Shown here piece after piece: positions 31,590 through 40,597 of a DNA stretch of 51,025 nt. The stretch comes from Youngiibacter multivorans (GTDB lineage: Bacteria; Bacillota; Clostridia; Clostridiales; Clostridiaceae). The stretch spans positions 1 to 51,025 of the forward strand of contig NZ_JAGGKC010000030.1 of assembly GCF_017873395.1 (NCBI RefSeq), in the 5' to 3' direction. Under the pieces are notes generated by a model. It was not told where the DNA came from and did no database searches. It saw only the letters and a program-made list of their open reading frames with translations. Made by a program: the position numbers and the translations under genes. Every line of letters starts with the position of its first letter. The stretch's first letter is position 1.

Positions 31590-32336
31590 GTGACAAACAA
31601 AGATGGGCTTCTGGCAAATGCTGTAAACCTAAAACCAATACATACACAGCGTGCCAGTGAAGCAATTTACGACCAGATCAAGGATATGATCCTCAGTGGA
31701 CAGCTGAAACCGGGAGACAGGCTGCCTTCAGAGAGAAACATGATGGATATGCTCCAGAGGAGCCGCCCTACCATACGTGAAGCGCTAAGAATGCTTGAGC
31801 GCGCAGGTTTCATCAGGACGATAGCCGGAAGCAACGGTGCCATAATACAAGAACCGAATACCAAGGGTGTTGAGCAGTCACTTGAAGCAATGCTTCAGTC
31901 AAGCCAGATAACCCTAGAGAAGATGTCGGAATACCGTTCACTCAACGATGTTGCCATAGCCGGATGGGCTGCAGAACGCCGTACAGATGAAGACCTGGAA
32001 GCATTAGATGTTTTACTTGCACATGCTGAAGCTACCGTAGATAACTATGAGGATTTCATCCTTATCGACCCTCAATTCCATGGGCTACTGGCTAAGGCTT
32101 CAAAGAATGAAGTTGCCTATATCATGACCCAGGTATTCAGCAAACTGCTGATCAACATGATGCATACCAGGATGGAGCCAATGACTACTCCTGAACGCAT
32201 CGATATGTGCATGGGTATTCTGAAGATGCATAAGGATGTCGTTGAGGCTATCCGTGCCAAGGATGTAAGTGCTGCAGAGGATGCTATGCGATACCATGTC
32301 CATGCATTCCTTGTTGATCTCAGGGCAACATATTAG
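31590..32336 (+). CDS. FadR-subfamily GntR transcriptional regulator
   Basis: 248 residues. The winged helix (about 22-90) has the GntR signature LKPGDRLPSERNMMDML and SRPTIREALRMLE. An all-helical FCD ligand domain follows, with His residues that usually bind a metal next to an organic acid. FadR-subfamily proteins such as LldR answer to 2-hydroxy and 2-keto acids. It starts at GTG with GGGGG 7 nt upstream. Two operators of its type stand at the racemase and dehydratase operons and none near its own promoter, so it likely represses both operons until the hydroxyacid or its CoA ester appears. Confidence 0.92.
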   Translation: MTNKDGLLANAVNLKPIHTQRASEAIYDQIKDMILSGQLKPGDRLPSERNMMDMLQRSRPTIREALRMLERAGFIRTIAGSNGAIIQEPNTKGVEQSLEAMLQSSQITLEKMSEYRSLNDVAIAGWAAERRTDEDLEALDVLLAHAEATVDNYEDFILIDPQFHGLLAKASKNEVAYIMTQVFSKLLINMMHTRMEPMTTPERIDMCMGILKMHKDVVEAIRAKDVSAAEDAMRYHVHAFLVDLRATY

Positions 32337-32396
32337 ATCCGCGAATTATACACAAGGACCTAATTGATTACTGAATAATTGAATATTAATGTGAGG

Positions 32397-32435
32397 ACAA
32401 GGTGATCTTAAGACTTCAGATCATCTTGTTTTTTT
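32397..32435 (+). terminator. Terminator of the FadR-type gene
   Basis: A 12-bp stem (32397-32408 with 32418-32429, one wobble) and a tract of seven T. Confidence 0.9.
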
Positions 32436-32446
32436 AGTGGTTAATA

Positions 32447-32481
32447 ACCCTGCAGAGGAGCGGACGGCTCCTTTGCAGGGT
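32447..32481 (-). terminator. Terminator of the dehydratase operon
   Basis: A 15-bp stem (32447-32461 with 32467-32481, one wobble) with a 5-nt loop just after the stop of the last gene on minus. Confidence 0.75.
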
Positions 32482-32508
32482 CTGTTCAGCTATTTAATTG
32501 GTGAAATT

Positions 32509-33744
32509 TTATTGTGCCTTATGAGGCATTGCATCTCCAGCCTCAATCATTGCCTTAACCTGTTCCTTTGAATATCCGAGCTGTACAAGGATATCCTCTG
32601 TCTGCTCGCCAAGGTAAGGTCCTCTCTTATATGGAGGAAGTTCAGTCGACTCAAACAATACCGGCGGTCTTACCAGTGTACGCGTTGCTCCTGTAGGATA
32701 TTCCATTGCATGGAAGCAGTCGCTGGCCCATGCCTGCTCATCGACAAGAAGTTCATTCCATGTCTTTGCCACAGCGAACGGCAGGTCGGCAACAGTGAGC
32801 TTTTCAACCCACACGCTGATATCTTCTTTAGCGATGCTTTCCTTTATGATTTCGTAGAACTCCTCAAGATTATCCTGGAGTGCTGATTGAGGATAGTACC
32901 TCGGGTTTCCGATAAGGTCTGTCCTTCCGATCACTTCCATGAATTTCGGATAGAAGAAATCATATCTTGGCATTGCTATCTGAAGCCATCTGTCATCCTT
33001 GGACTTATGTGCTACCTGAAGAGGGTTCGCGATTTTCTTCCTTGAAATCGGGTACTGCGTTGAAGGATGTCCGTATTGCGCGCTCTGAAGCATGATTGCA
33101 ACATCCCAAAGTGCAGAATGGAACAAGCTGACTACTACCTTGTCTCCGTATCCTGTCTCTCTAGCCCTGTAAAGCGCAGCAAGGATTCCTGATGAAAGGT
33201 TCATTCCGACCTGATGGTCTCCGAATCCAGCTATTACATTCATAGGCAGGTTATCCTTGTCAAACATGGTGCCCATTACGCCACCGCGTGCAAAGAAGGC
33301 AGTGAAATCGAAGCCTGGCAGGTCCTTGTCAGGTCCCTTTTCGCCATAGCCACTTACTATTCCGAAGACAAGCTTCGGATATCTCTCTTTTAGGCTCTCG
33401 TAATCAAGACCTGAACGCTCGAGAGCGTTCTGTCTCCAGTTAGTTATGAATATATCCGCACTTGCGATGAGCTTTTCCATGGCTTCACGGCCTGCCTTGG
33501 ACTTCGTATTAAGGCATATGCATGTCTTGTTTGCATTTTCAAGGTCATAGCTTGTATTTTCAGCCTCTCCCGCAGGACGGCCTTCATTGACAGCTGTAAA
33601 ACGGAGTGGATCACCCTGGAATGACTCCACCTTTATAACTTCAGCACCTAGGTCTGCAAGATACCTTGCGCAGCATGGACCTGCGACAAATGTTGCAAGT
33701 TCAATTACCTTGACTCCTTCTAATGGTCTTTTCATTGCGCTCAT
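32509..33744 (-). CDS. Family III CoA-transferase (HadA/FldA-like)
   Basis: 411 residues. The catalytic aspartate is Asp176 in AGFGDHQVGM. GVKVIELATFVAGPCCARYL and DLGAEVIKVE are typical N-terminal stretches. In amino acid fermentations HadA and FldA pass CoA from the enoyl-CoA product to the next 2-hydroxyacid. It is last in the operon activator, two dehydratase subunits, transferase, which supports the same role here. GGGAG precedes the start. It differs from the family III enzyme at 15101, so the two serve different acids. Confidence 0.92.
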   Translation of the reverse strand: MSAMKRPLEGVKVIELATFVAGPCCARYLADLGAEVIKVESFQGDPLRFTAVNEGRPAGEAENTSYDLENANKTCICLNTKSKAGREAMEKLIASADIFITNWRQNALERSGLDYESLKERYPKLVFGIVSGYGEKGPDKDLPGFDFTAFFARGGVMGTMFDKDNLPMNVIAGFGDHQVGMNLSSGILAALYRARETGYGDKVVVSLFHSALWDVAIMLQSAQYGHPSTQYPISRKKIANPLQVAHKSKDDRWLQIAMPRYDFFYPKFMEVIGRTDLIGNPRYYPQSALQDNLEEFYEIIKESIAKEDISVWVEKLTVADLPFAVAKTWNELLVDEQAWASDCFHAMEYPTGATRTLVRPPVLFESTELPPYKRGPYLGEQTEDILVQLGYSKEQVKAMIEAGDAMPHKAQ

Positions 33745-33816
33745 TCAAATCTCCCTTTTGTTTTATTAACTCTAATTCTGATTCTCAATTCAAGCCGGTC
33801 ACCTTTTCGGTGCTGG

Positions 33817-34977
33817 CTAAATTGCACTGATCAATACTTTCTCATTTTCCTGGGTATTGCTTTCTATGAGATCCCTGAAGGTCTCAATTATTGTTTTGGC
33901 CTGCTCATAATTGACCATCTGGCGATCCACTTCTAATAGAGCCAGAGGGATATTAGCTGCTTCACAGGCTTTTTTGATCATCACATAGTCAAATTCTTCC
34001 GGGTCACAGAACTTTGTAAGTACAACCACGACACCATCTGCTGCCTTCTCTTTGGCGGTCCTGACAATAAGGTCAGCACGCTTCTTCTCGACATCATAAA
34101 GTACGCTGCAGTTGTCCATCAGACCGAACTTCTTTGTAAGCCTGTCAAGCGGATTGGAGGCTTCTGGTGCATCAGTCCTGTACTGTCTGCTTTCTGCTGC
34201 GACATCGTCAGCAACGATATGCATTCCGAATTCATCGAATATGGCATTCAATGATGGATTGTCTGCTATTATTCCGCTCGTCATTACCTTGAACCTTGCC
34301 TCGCCTGGCGTTGCTGACTCCAGTGCCAATAAGAGCTCGGAAACAAGTGCAGTATGGTCCTCTTTCAGCATCAGTGTCGCACTCTTGAATATGTTGCTGC
34401 GGTCAGCAGCCGAAACCTCCGGATGAAGTGCAAGGACCTCTGATACCTTTCTCATTGCCTCATTGTGCTCATTGTATATTTCAATCGACTTCGACAGTGA
34501 TTCAGCGTCGAATTTTGTGCCAAGCACTTCTTCAAGGGACTTGATTACTGTCTCGTAGCCGGCTTTGGTGAATGCCAGGCCGCCCTCATTTGCCCTATTC
34601 TGAGGATATGTCATTGGAATGAATGGAATTGAAGGTACCGCGTACTTCCAGTTTTGTCCAAGTGTCTTAAGGCTGTCGCACAGTGAAGGAATGATTATAC
34701 CTGATGCCCCTTCGTATGTGCCCTTGACTCCAAGCTCCAGAATGCTCTGCATTATGCTGCAGATGAACGATGGAAAGTACTTCTTGGCTTCCTGCAGCTC
34801 GCAGTCAGCACCCCATGCTCCCATTGGTACTGCACCCATAGAATGCACTATCTCTTCAGGTGTATATAGTGGAGCGACAAGAACAATTTTGTTTCCCGCT
34901 GCAAGATATGCATCCTTTTGTGCAGAGGGATTTGAGGCTATTTCACTAAACTTTGCAAGAATTTTCTTAACAGACAT
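33817..34977 (-). CDS. 2-hydroxyacyl-CoA dehydratase, beta-type subunit (HadC-like)
   Basis: 386 residues. All three cluster ligands are present: Cys73 (FICSIMQ), Cys100 (SLCDSLK), Cys324 (TKFCDPEEFDY). With the alpha-type subunit it removes water from an (R)-2-hydroxyacyl-CoA by a ketyl radical mechanism, started by one electron from the ATP-dependent activator. Its start abuts the stop of the partner gene (shared base), so expression is coupled. It serves as the reference for the cysteine-less paralogue at 17632. Confidence 0.93.
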   Translation of the reverse strand: MSVKKILAKFSEIASNPSAQKDAYLAAGNKIVLVAPLYTPEEIVHSMGAVPMGAWGADCELQEAKKYFPSFICSIMQSILELGVKGTYEGASGIIIPSLCDSLKTLGQNWKYAVPSIPFIPMTYPQNRANEGGLAFTKAGYETVIKSLEEVLGTKFDAESLSKSIEIYNEHNEAMRKVSEVLALHPEVSAADRSNIFKSATLMLKEDHTALVSELLLALESATPGEARFKVMTSGIIADNPSLNAIFDEFGMHIVADDVAAESRQYRTDAPEASNPLDRLTKKFGLMDNCSVLYDVEKKRADLIVRTAKEKAADGVVVVLTKFCDPEEFDYVMIKKACEAANIPLALLEVDRQMVNYEQAKTIIETFRDLIESNTQENEKVLISAI

Positions 34978-36212
34978 TACATCATCCCTCCCTTGTTTGA
35001 TTCCATGATTTCAGTAAGACCCTGTACCCTTGTTTCATACTGTGCGGCAGAGAAGTTTCTCGGATCTGCCTGGTCACCGTCAAAGCTTGTCACTGGAATC
35101 TCGCATGCTTCGCCAATCTGTCTGCTCATCTCATACATGAATCCGCTCCACAGTTTGCATGAACGGTTTGTATGAACCAGCAGTCCTTCTGCTCCTGTCC
35201 TCTTTGCGATGTCTATTCTCATGTCTCTCGAATGCTCAAGGTTCATGGCATTAGGCACATTGCAGTAGGACCTTATGAGTCCGTCAAAATCATCATAGAT
35301 GAATCCGAATGCATCGGCATAAATGGTGGCAACCATGTTGATGTTCCTGCTTTTAAGTCCGGTTGCTGTTGTTCTGAGGTGAGGCCAGCAGGCGATTCCC
35401 TCAAACATGATCCTGTGTTTCTCTTCTCCACGGAATGTGCTTGTGCCTTCAACAACTGCTTTGCTGTATTCCTCAACAAGTGTCTCGAAAGCTTCTGCAG
35501 CGTCAACAGTACCTCTTGCACAGACTGCAACAGCCATGTGGTTAAGAAGGTCGAAGCCATTCAAAGGACTTGGCTTGTATTTGGTATATGCAGTCGCATC
35601 CAGCCATGCTCTTGAAGTACGGTTTGAAATTGCCATGACTTCCTTGAATTTTTCGTCACTCCAGACCTTTCCGGTTATCTCTTCAAGCTGCTTTATCGCA
35701 TCAAGGAACTGGCCCTTGACATACTCGACCTGGGCAGGTGAAACCTTGTAATCCGGGTTGAATGGAATATCTATAAGGATCATTGGTATCGAAAGCTCTT
35801 TTGCTATATTCTCGTACCACTTCATCATAGTGTTGCAGATATTGTTGCAGCACAGCATGAAGTCAGGCTGAGGCATATTCTGCTCAGGCGCATCCTTGAC
35901 CTCCATATAGGCAAGGCTTATTCGTGCATAAGCACATATGTCATTTGAATACCCGTTGGATTCGGATATCTCACACATCTTTTCACCTGCACCACGGGCT
36001 GAGATCGCAGCCGCCTGGTTTTCAGGATAACAAACCTTTATACCGAGAGTCTGGAATATCTCCTGTGGGAAATTGCTGGCACACCAGCCTATCTTTTCAC
36101 CCCTGTCCTTCGCTTCCTGAACCTCTCTGTAATGTTTTGAAACTATAGCATCGAGCTTGTACTTGGCTGAATTTGGATCTGGTACTTTTTGAACCTTAGT
36201 TTCTGCTGCCAT
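34977..36212 (-). CDS. 2-hydroxyacyl-CoA dehydratase, alpha-type subunit (HadB-like)
   Basis: 411 residues. Cluster ligands Cys93 (NDICAYAR), Cys126 (NNICNTMMKW) and Cys352 (NRSCKLWSG) have nearly the same spacing as Cys84, Cys117 and Cys346 of HadB. It holds the active-site [4Fe-4S] that binds the substrate thioester. It lies 17 bp after the activator gene. Substrate candidates are lactyl-, 2-hydroxyisocaproyl-, phenyllactyl- or 2-hydroxyglutaryl-CoA; the sequence does not tell which. Confidence 0.93.
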   Translation of the reverse strand: MAAETKVQKVPDPNSAKYKLDAIVSKHYREVQEAKDRGEKIGWCASNFPQEIFQTLGIKVCYPENQAAAISARGAGEKMCEISESNGYSNDICAYARISLAYMEVKDAPEQNMPQPDFMLCCNNICNTMMKWYENIAKELSIPMILIDIPFNPDYKVSPAQVEYVKGQFLDAIKQLEEITGKVWSDEKFKEVMAISNRTSRAWLDATAYTKYKPSPLNGFDLLNHMAVAVCARGTVDAAEAFETLVEEYSKAVVEGTSTFRGEEKHRIMFEGIACWPHLRTTATGLKSRNINMVATIYADAFGFIYDDFDGLIRSYCNVPNAMNLEHSRDMRIDIAKRTGAEGLLVHTNRSCKLWSGFMYEMSRQIGEACEIPVTSFDGDQADPRNFSAAQYETRVQGLTEIMESNKGGMM

Positions 36213-36229
36213 ATTTTTTCCTCCTTCTT

Positions 36230-37012
36230 TTACTTTTCATGTTGTAGTTTATTGTAAGCATAAATGGCTGCACCCAGGGCACCAAAGAGCTGCGACAAAG
36301 GAGAGTACGCAATCGGCACCCCAAGTGTCTTTTCCAGAGCTCTTCGAACTCCTCCGTTCTGTGCTACACCGCCACTCATACAGACCTGCTCTGTAACTCC
36401 TATCCTCTTCACCATTGAAGCAGTACGTGATGCTACTGACTCGCATATTCCTGCTACGACATTGGGTACGGTTGACCCATGAGCCAGCTGGCTTATCACT
36501 TCGCTTTCGGCAAACACGGTACATGTGCTTGAAATTGACGAAGGCTTGTCAGCCATCGCTGCAAGCGTTTCAATGTCACCCAATTTAATCTGGAGTATTC
36601 CGGCCATGACATCAAGAAATCTGCCAGTACCAGCAGCACATTTATCATTCATTATAAAATTGGTCATCTTTCCGGCCTCGGATAACGAAACAACCTTGAC
36701 ATCTTGCCCGCCGATATCGATGATCGTACGAAGCTTCGGAAATACAAAACGTCCGCCGAATGCATGGCAGGAAAGCTCGCTTACCTGCATGTCCGCACCC
36801 TTATAGTTACTGCGGCCATAACCAGTAACAACCGTGTAGGAAATATCACCTGCACTGAGTCCGCTCTTTGCTAACACCTCAGCCATAGCCCTGTCGGGGC
36901 TGTTAGTTCCAATGCCTCCAGGCACAAGCGATGTAGCAACGATATCCGTTCCGCCTCTAAGCATTACGCATTTTGAGGTTGTAGAGCCGATATCAATTCC
37001 TAAAGTAACCAT
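36230..37012 (-). CDS. 2-hydroxyacyl-CoA dehydratase activator (BadF/HgdC-type ATPase)
   Basis: 260 residues with the acetate kinase/Hsc70 fold: LGIDIGSTTSK phosphate loop, DIGGQDVK, and SGGVAQNGG. The homodimer shares one [4Fe-4S] cluster held by Cys125 (NDKCAAGTGRF) and Cys164 (SSTCTVFAESE), as Cys127 and Cys166 of HgdC. It hydrolyses ATP to inject a low-potential electron into the dehydratase. It is first gene after the duplicated promoter. It is the only such activator in the window, so the dehydratase-like pair at 16320-18816 may depend on it too. Confidence 0.95.
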   Translation of the reverse strand: MVTLGIDIGSTTSKCVMLRGGTDIVATSLVPGGIGTNSPDRAMAEVLAKSGLSAGDISYTVVTGYGRSNYKGADMQVSELSCHAFGGRFVFPKLRTIIDIGGQDVKVVSLSEAGKMTNFIMNDKCAAGTGRFLDVMAGILQIKLGDIETLAAMADKPSSISSTCTVFAESEVISQLAHGSTVPNVVAGICESVASRTASMVKRIGVTEQVCMSGGVAQNGGVRRALEKTLGVPIAYSPLSQLFGALGAAIYAYNKLQHEK

Positions 37013-37050
37013 ATTTTCACTCCCTAAATTGGTTAAGCAATTGCTAAACT

Positions 37051-37078
37051 GAATGATAAGTTACCACACTTATCATTC
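37051..37078 (-). promoter_or_regulatory. Leader hairpin of the dehydratase operon
   Basis: Perfect 10-bp inverted repeat GAATGATAAG / CTTATCATTC with an 8-nt loop, between the operator and the activator start, so inside the transcribed leader. Copy 1 of the module has only one arm. It could be a further protein site or an RNA hairpin. Confidence 0.5.
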
Positions 37079-37086
37079 ATAGATTA

Positions 37087-37099
37087 CTGGTAAGACCAG
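37087..37099. promoter_or_regulatory. FadR/GntR-type operator of the dehydratase operon
   Basis: CTGGTAAGACCAG, identical to 31340-31352, just downstream of the predicted transcription start. Confidence 0.8.
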
Positions 37100-37111
37100 G
37101 TATCTAAGGAG

Positions 37112-37140
37112 AGTATAACGTTTTCTTTTTTAGAAGTCAA
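37112..37140 (-). promoter_or_regulatory. Consensus promoter of the dehydratase operon
   Basis: On minus: TTGACT (37135-37140), a 17-nt spacer, TATACT (37112-37117). The boxes are identical to the racemase promoter. Confidence 0.85.
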
Positions 37141-37176
37141 TAAGTAATAAATCGACATTGTTAATTAGTTTTCAAG

Positions 37177-37458
37177 GCTAATTTGAAATTGAATCAACAA
37201 TCAAGATATATATTCAAGCTTGCTATTCAACAATTTCGCATGTATACTCATGTTCTTCAGACGCTAAGAATCTTTAAGCCTGTGATTTATATGCCTTCAC
37301 TATGATCGAATTTTTCACGAATAAAAAAGATCCCGGCTAACAGCTGAGATCTCAAATGCTTTATTTCAATGTAATGTTTGAGCTACCTATTCATAACTAT
37401 ATAATTGAAGACCTAAAATCTTAATATCACGGCAACTTAGTAATACTTTTGATTTATC
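37177..37458. other. AT-rich gap between two leftward operons
   Basis: Apart from the terminator at 37323-37352 I see no gene, RNA or repeat in this part of the 446-bp gap that begins after the activator start. Confidence 0.5.
37323..37352 (-). terminator. Terminator of the PTS operon
   Basis: On minus: AGATC...GATCT with an inner GCT/AGC stem, two mismatches, then a six-T tract. It lies about 105 nt after the last gene of the PTS operon. Confidence 0.8.
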
Positions 37459-38031
37459 TTATGAGACATTGTTCGCACTTACATGTTTATCAAATTCTGC
37501 AGATATTCTATTAGCGAAATCAAGCGACATCTTGAAAGCACGACTATTCAGCCTCATAGGAGTGGATGCTACAACTATCTCTTCTTTCTTTCCATCCGAG
37601 TTGAAAGCGAGTTTTACGCTCAATGACTTTATGATCTTGTCCGAATTACCAGTCGGAAGCTTTAATTCTTCAGCGGACAGCTTCGGTATAGTAATTATTT
37701 CGTGGTGCTTAACATCATCAAATCTGTATATCCTTGATATGTCAAAATCATTTTTTCTACTGACGATACTAAATTTCCCTCTTTTCTTGTCTATAAGGAT
37801 GAAGTTGCCAATTTTGGCAGATACCTGAAAATCCTCATCAAGTGATACTCTCATAGAATTATCAATGATACTGGAAATATCCTCCAAACTCTTTTCTCTG
37901 ACAGTTTCAGTGAAGTTCCTGCTTGCAGCCTTGTAGCAGTCTTTGCAGATGTGTCCGTCAGAGTATCTGAACTTTATCAATCCTAGATTTTTCCCGCATT
38001 GATCACATGTTTTTTTCATTTCATTCCCCAT
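37459..38031 (-). CDS. Zinc-ribbon protein (DUF4428-like)
   Basis: 190 residues. The N terminus has two Cys-x2-Cys pairs (CDQCGKNLG and HICKDCYKA), a treble-clef zinc ribbon like that of DUF4428 proteins. The remaining 140 residues form an unassigned alpha/beta region. Another start at 38019 (MKKTCDQC) is possible. It lies 10 bp after the kinase gene, so it is co-transcribed with the PTS operon, but proteins of this type occur in many contexts and no role in sugar use is known. Confidence 0.7.
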   Translation of the reverse strand: MGNEMKKTCDQCGKNLGLIKFRYSDGHICKDCYKAASRNFTETVREKSLEDISSIIDNSMRVSLDEDFQVSAKIGNFILIDKKRGKFSIVSRKNDFDISRIYRFDDVKHHEIITIPKLSAEELKLPTGNSDKIIKSLSVKLAFNSDGKKEEIVVASTPMRLNSRAFKMSLDFANRISAEFDKHVSANNVS

Positions 38032-38041
38032 CTTCCTTATA

Positions 38042-39511
38042 CTAGTCAGTGATTGCTTTTAGCGCAGTGTAAATTTTCCTATACTTTCGATATTGGTCAT
38101 CATATAGTGAAGTGTTATAACTTCTTGGATAATATGTTTTATTCGCTTTAATAGCTTTACCACCAATTTCATCTAATGAGGTGAACTCTCCATTTGCATA
38201 TGCACTTAGCAATGCAACTCCCTGGGAAGCACCTGAGCCAGCTAGAATAGTCTCAACCTTCACGTTCAATATGTCGCTTAATATCTGCATCCACACCGTA
38301 CTATTGGAACCACCACCTGTTACTCTGAGGACATCTAAATGTGCAAGCTTCATCTCATCCATCAGCTGCCTTATTCCAAAAGATACACCTTCCATAACAG
38401 CTATCAACAAATCCATTCTCTTTGTATCCAGGGTTAGACCGATGAATGCCCCCTTTAATGCTGGATCACCATATATTGTCTTTTCCCCAGCAAGATGGGG
38501 ATAAAACAACACTTGATTCTCTCCCAGCCTATCTATGGATATTTCCTCGGTACCTTTCCCAAATTCTTCAATTTCTAATATTTCCTTGCTTATCCAGCTG
38601 TAGCTATTGCCTGCAGACTGTACTACCCCTTGGTTCAGGATATGAACCAGCTTTCCATCTGCTGAAAACAGGATATTCTTTCCCTTAGCATCCAAGTCTA
38701 GCTCGGATCTTCTGAACATAAGGACAGCAGATGTTCCAAGAGAAAGTATAGGCGATGTATTGCTGAAACAGCCTGATGAAACCCCTGTAGCCGGGTTGTC
38801 TCCAGTCCCTGTTATTATTGCTAAGCCCTTCGAAAGTCCCAGCTCCTCGGCTACTTCATCCAAAATCAATCCAGCCTGTTCTGAACTTCCCTTTATCTGC
38901 GGATATACATTTTCTGACAATCCTATCAGTTCAGCTACAGCCTTGGACCAGACCCTTCTCTCGATATCATAAAGTGATGATGTCGATGCTTCACAATAAT
39001 CAGTTGTCATTTTACCAGTAAACCTGTACACAAGGTAATCAGGACCAATCAGGAATTTGTGCAGGAGTTTAAAATTGTCAGGCTCGTTTAGCTTTAACCA
39101 ATAAAGATTTGCAGCAGGACTTCCAGTAGAAATTATCTTCTCTATAAAAGGCTGATCTCCAACCTTTTTAATATTTTCTTTCAATTCCGCAAGGCATTCC
39201 TTTGTCCTATTGTCATTCCACATTATGGCAGGTCTTATGGATTTACCGTCTTTTCCCATAAAAATGACTGTATGCATCTGACCAGTGATTCCTATCCCTT
39301 TGATTCTTTTTCTGTCAACCAATGCTAGCATGTCCTTCAGTCCCTTCATGACCTCAACATACCATACATCAGGATCTATCTCCTTCCAACCTTGCTTTGG
39401 CTGGTCAAAGGAATATTCACGGCTGCATTGTGCGATAGTATCGCCTTTCTGGTCAATCACAACCATCTTTGCTGAAGATGTTCCGATGTCTACCCCAAGA
39501 TAGCAGTTCAT
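38042..39511 (-). CDS. xylB: FGGY carbohydrate kinase, xylulokinase-like
   Basis: 489 residues. N-terminal GVDIGTSSAK, the xylulokinase stretch GQMHTVIF with PAIMWNDNRT, the catalytic-base region GTGDNPATGVSSG and a C-terminal GGGSNSTVWMQI are all present. It phosphorylates a ketose, most likely D-xylulose or a near relative, with ATP. Its start overlaps the alcohol dehydrogenase stop by 4 bp, so the pair probably converts a pentitol to a ketose and then to a ketose phosphate. This role sits oddly with a PTS in the same operon, which already yields phosphorylated sugar; the kinase may serve a second substrate. Confidence 0.88.
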   Translation of the reverse strand: MNCYLGVDIGTSSAKMVVIDQKGDTIAQCSREYSFDQPKQGWKEIDPDVWYVEVMKGLKDMLALVDRKRIKGIGITGQMHTVIFMGKDGKSIRPAIMWNDNRTKECLAELKENIKKVGDQPFIEKIISTGSPAANLYWLKLNEPDNFKLLHKFLIGPDYLVYRFTGKMTTDYCEASTSSLYDIERRVWSKAVAELIGLSENVYPQIKGSSEQAGLILDEVAEELGLSKGLAIITGTGDNPATGVSSGCFSNTSPILSLGTSAVLMFRRSELDLDAKGKNILFSADGKLVHILNQGVVQSAGNSYSWISKEILEIEEFGKGTEEISIDRLGENQVLFYPHLAGEKTIYGDPALKGAFIGLTLDTKRMDLLIAVMEGVSFGIRQLMDEMKLAHLDVLRVTGGGSNSTVWMQILSDILNVKVETILAGSGASQGVALLSAYANGEFTSLDEIGGKAIKANKTYYPRSYNTSLYDDQYRKYRKIYTALKAITD

Positions 39512-40560
39512 TTCAGGTCTCCAAATTTGAGAACTACCTTATATGTGTCAGGCCTCATTGCTGTTTTCATTGCATGATCGAACTCTTTGTAATCGAATAT
39601 TTCCTCTACAAGTACAGATGGATCCAGTAAGTTTTTAGCTATAAGCTCCACAGCTTGTTGGAAAGATTCTATTGTTGGACTAACCGTACCAGTTACTGTC
39701 TTCTGGAAGGAATGAATGGTTCCCCCATTTACAGCTAATGGTCTATTGGGATGAATTGAGCTGAACAGAAGGCAAATACCGCCAACTGCGGTCATTTCTA
39801 TAGATTGCTCTGCAACTGAAGGTATAGCTGTGGTGTTAAAGACTACATTCGCACCTCTCCCAGATGTAAGCTCCTTGACTCTTTGAATTGGGTCACACTC
39901 CAATGGACTGAATGCTTCTGAACACCCAAGCTCCATTGCTTTATCGCATCGTTCCTTTAGAGGTTCGCTGAGTATGACTCGAGCTCCCTTTAGCTTAGCT
40001 GCCATTACGTGAAGCAGACCCATTGTTCCACCGCCGATGATAAGGACATCATCACCGAATTTTATATTTGCTGCATTGACACTGTTTATTACGCAAGCCA
40101 GAGGTTCGGTTAGCACCATCTTTTCAAAGGGTGTGTTATCTGGATAAAAGCAAATATCATTTGATTTAACCTTAAGGTATTCTGCAAAGCCTCCGTAACC
40201 TGACATACCTTCAGGATTAAAGAATATCCTCGATTTTGGAAATTCCTCGCAAAGGTTCTCCATACCGTGCTTACAATAGTAACATTCCTTGCAGTCCTCG
40301 ATGATATATGAAACAACTCTGCTGCCTTTTTTGAACCTATTTTTATCTACGCCCTTACCAGAATCTTCAATGACTCCGCAATACTCATGCCCACCTATTC
40401 TGGGAAACGTATAATTTGATTCGCCTTTGAAGTCTCTCATGTCGTTTGTGCATATTCCTGATGCAGTAATCCTTATAAGGACCTCATCCGACTCAAGAAC
40501 CGGGAGACTGATTTCTTCTATCTTAAAGTCATTAGGATTTCTATATACTATCGCTTTCAT
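39508..40560 (-). CDS. Zinc-dependent polyol/alcohol dehydrogenase
   Basis: 350 residues, medium-chain dehydrogenase family. Catalytic zinc residues Cys37 (GICTND), His58 and Glu59 (GGHEYCG); structural zinc Cys90, 93, 96, 104; nucleotide motif GGGTMG with an acidic residue after the second strand (ILSEP), which favours NAD. It resembles sorbitol, arabitol and sugar-phosphate dehydrogenases. The start at 40560 has GGAGGG 4-5 nt upstream; an ATG at 40572 overlaps that site. It oxidises a polyol or polyol phosphate to a ketose. Confidence 0.9.
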   Translation of the reverse strand: MKAIVYRNPNDFKIEEISLPVLESDEVLIRITASGICTNDMRDFKGESNYTFPRIGGHEYCGVIEDSGKGVDKNRFKKGSRVVSYIIEDCKECYYCKHGMENLCEEFPKSRIFFNPEGMSGYGGFAEYLKVKSNDICFYPDNTPFEKMVLTEPLACVINSVNAANIKFGDDVLIIGGGTMGLLHVMAAKLKGARVILSEPLKERCDKAMELGCSEAFSPLECDPIQRVKELTSGRGANVVFNTTAIPSVAEQSIEMTAVGGICLLFSSIHPNRPLAVNGGTIHSFQKTVTGTVSPTIESFQQAVELIAKNLLDPSVLVEEIFDYKEFDHAMKTAMRPDTYKVVLKFGDLK

Positions 40561-40597
40561 AATACCCTCCATATCAAAGCAGCCTTGCTGCTATAGT

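Larger units (their letters stand above)
37068..37176. repeat. Duplicated promoter/operator module, copy 2
   Basis: Counterpart of 31321-31431, same orientation. Differences are a few substitutions and small length changes outside the promoter boxes and operator, which are identical. Confidence 0.9.
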
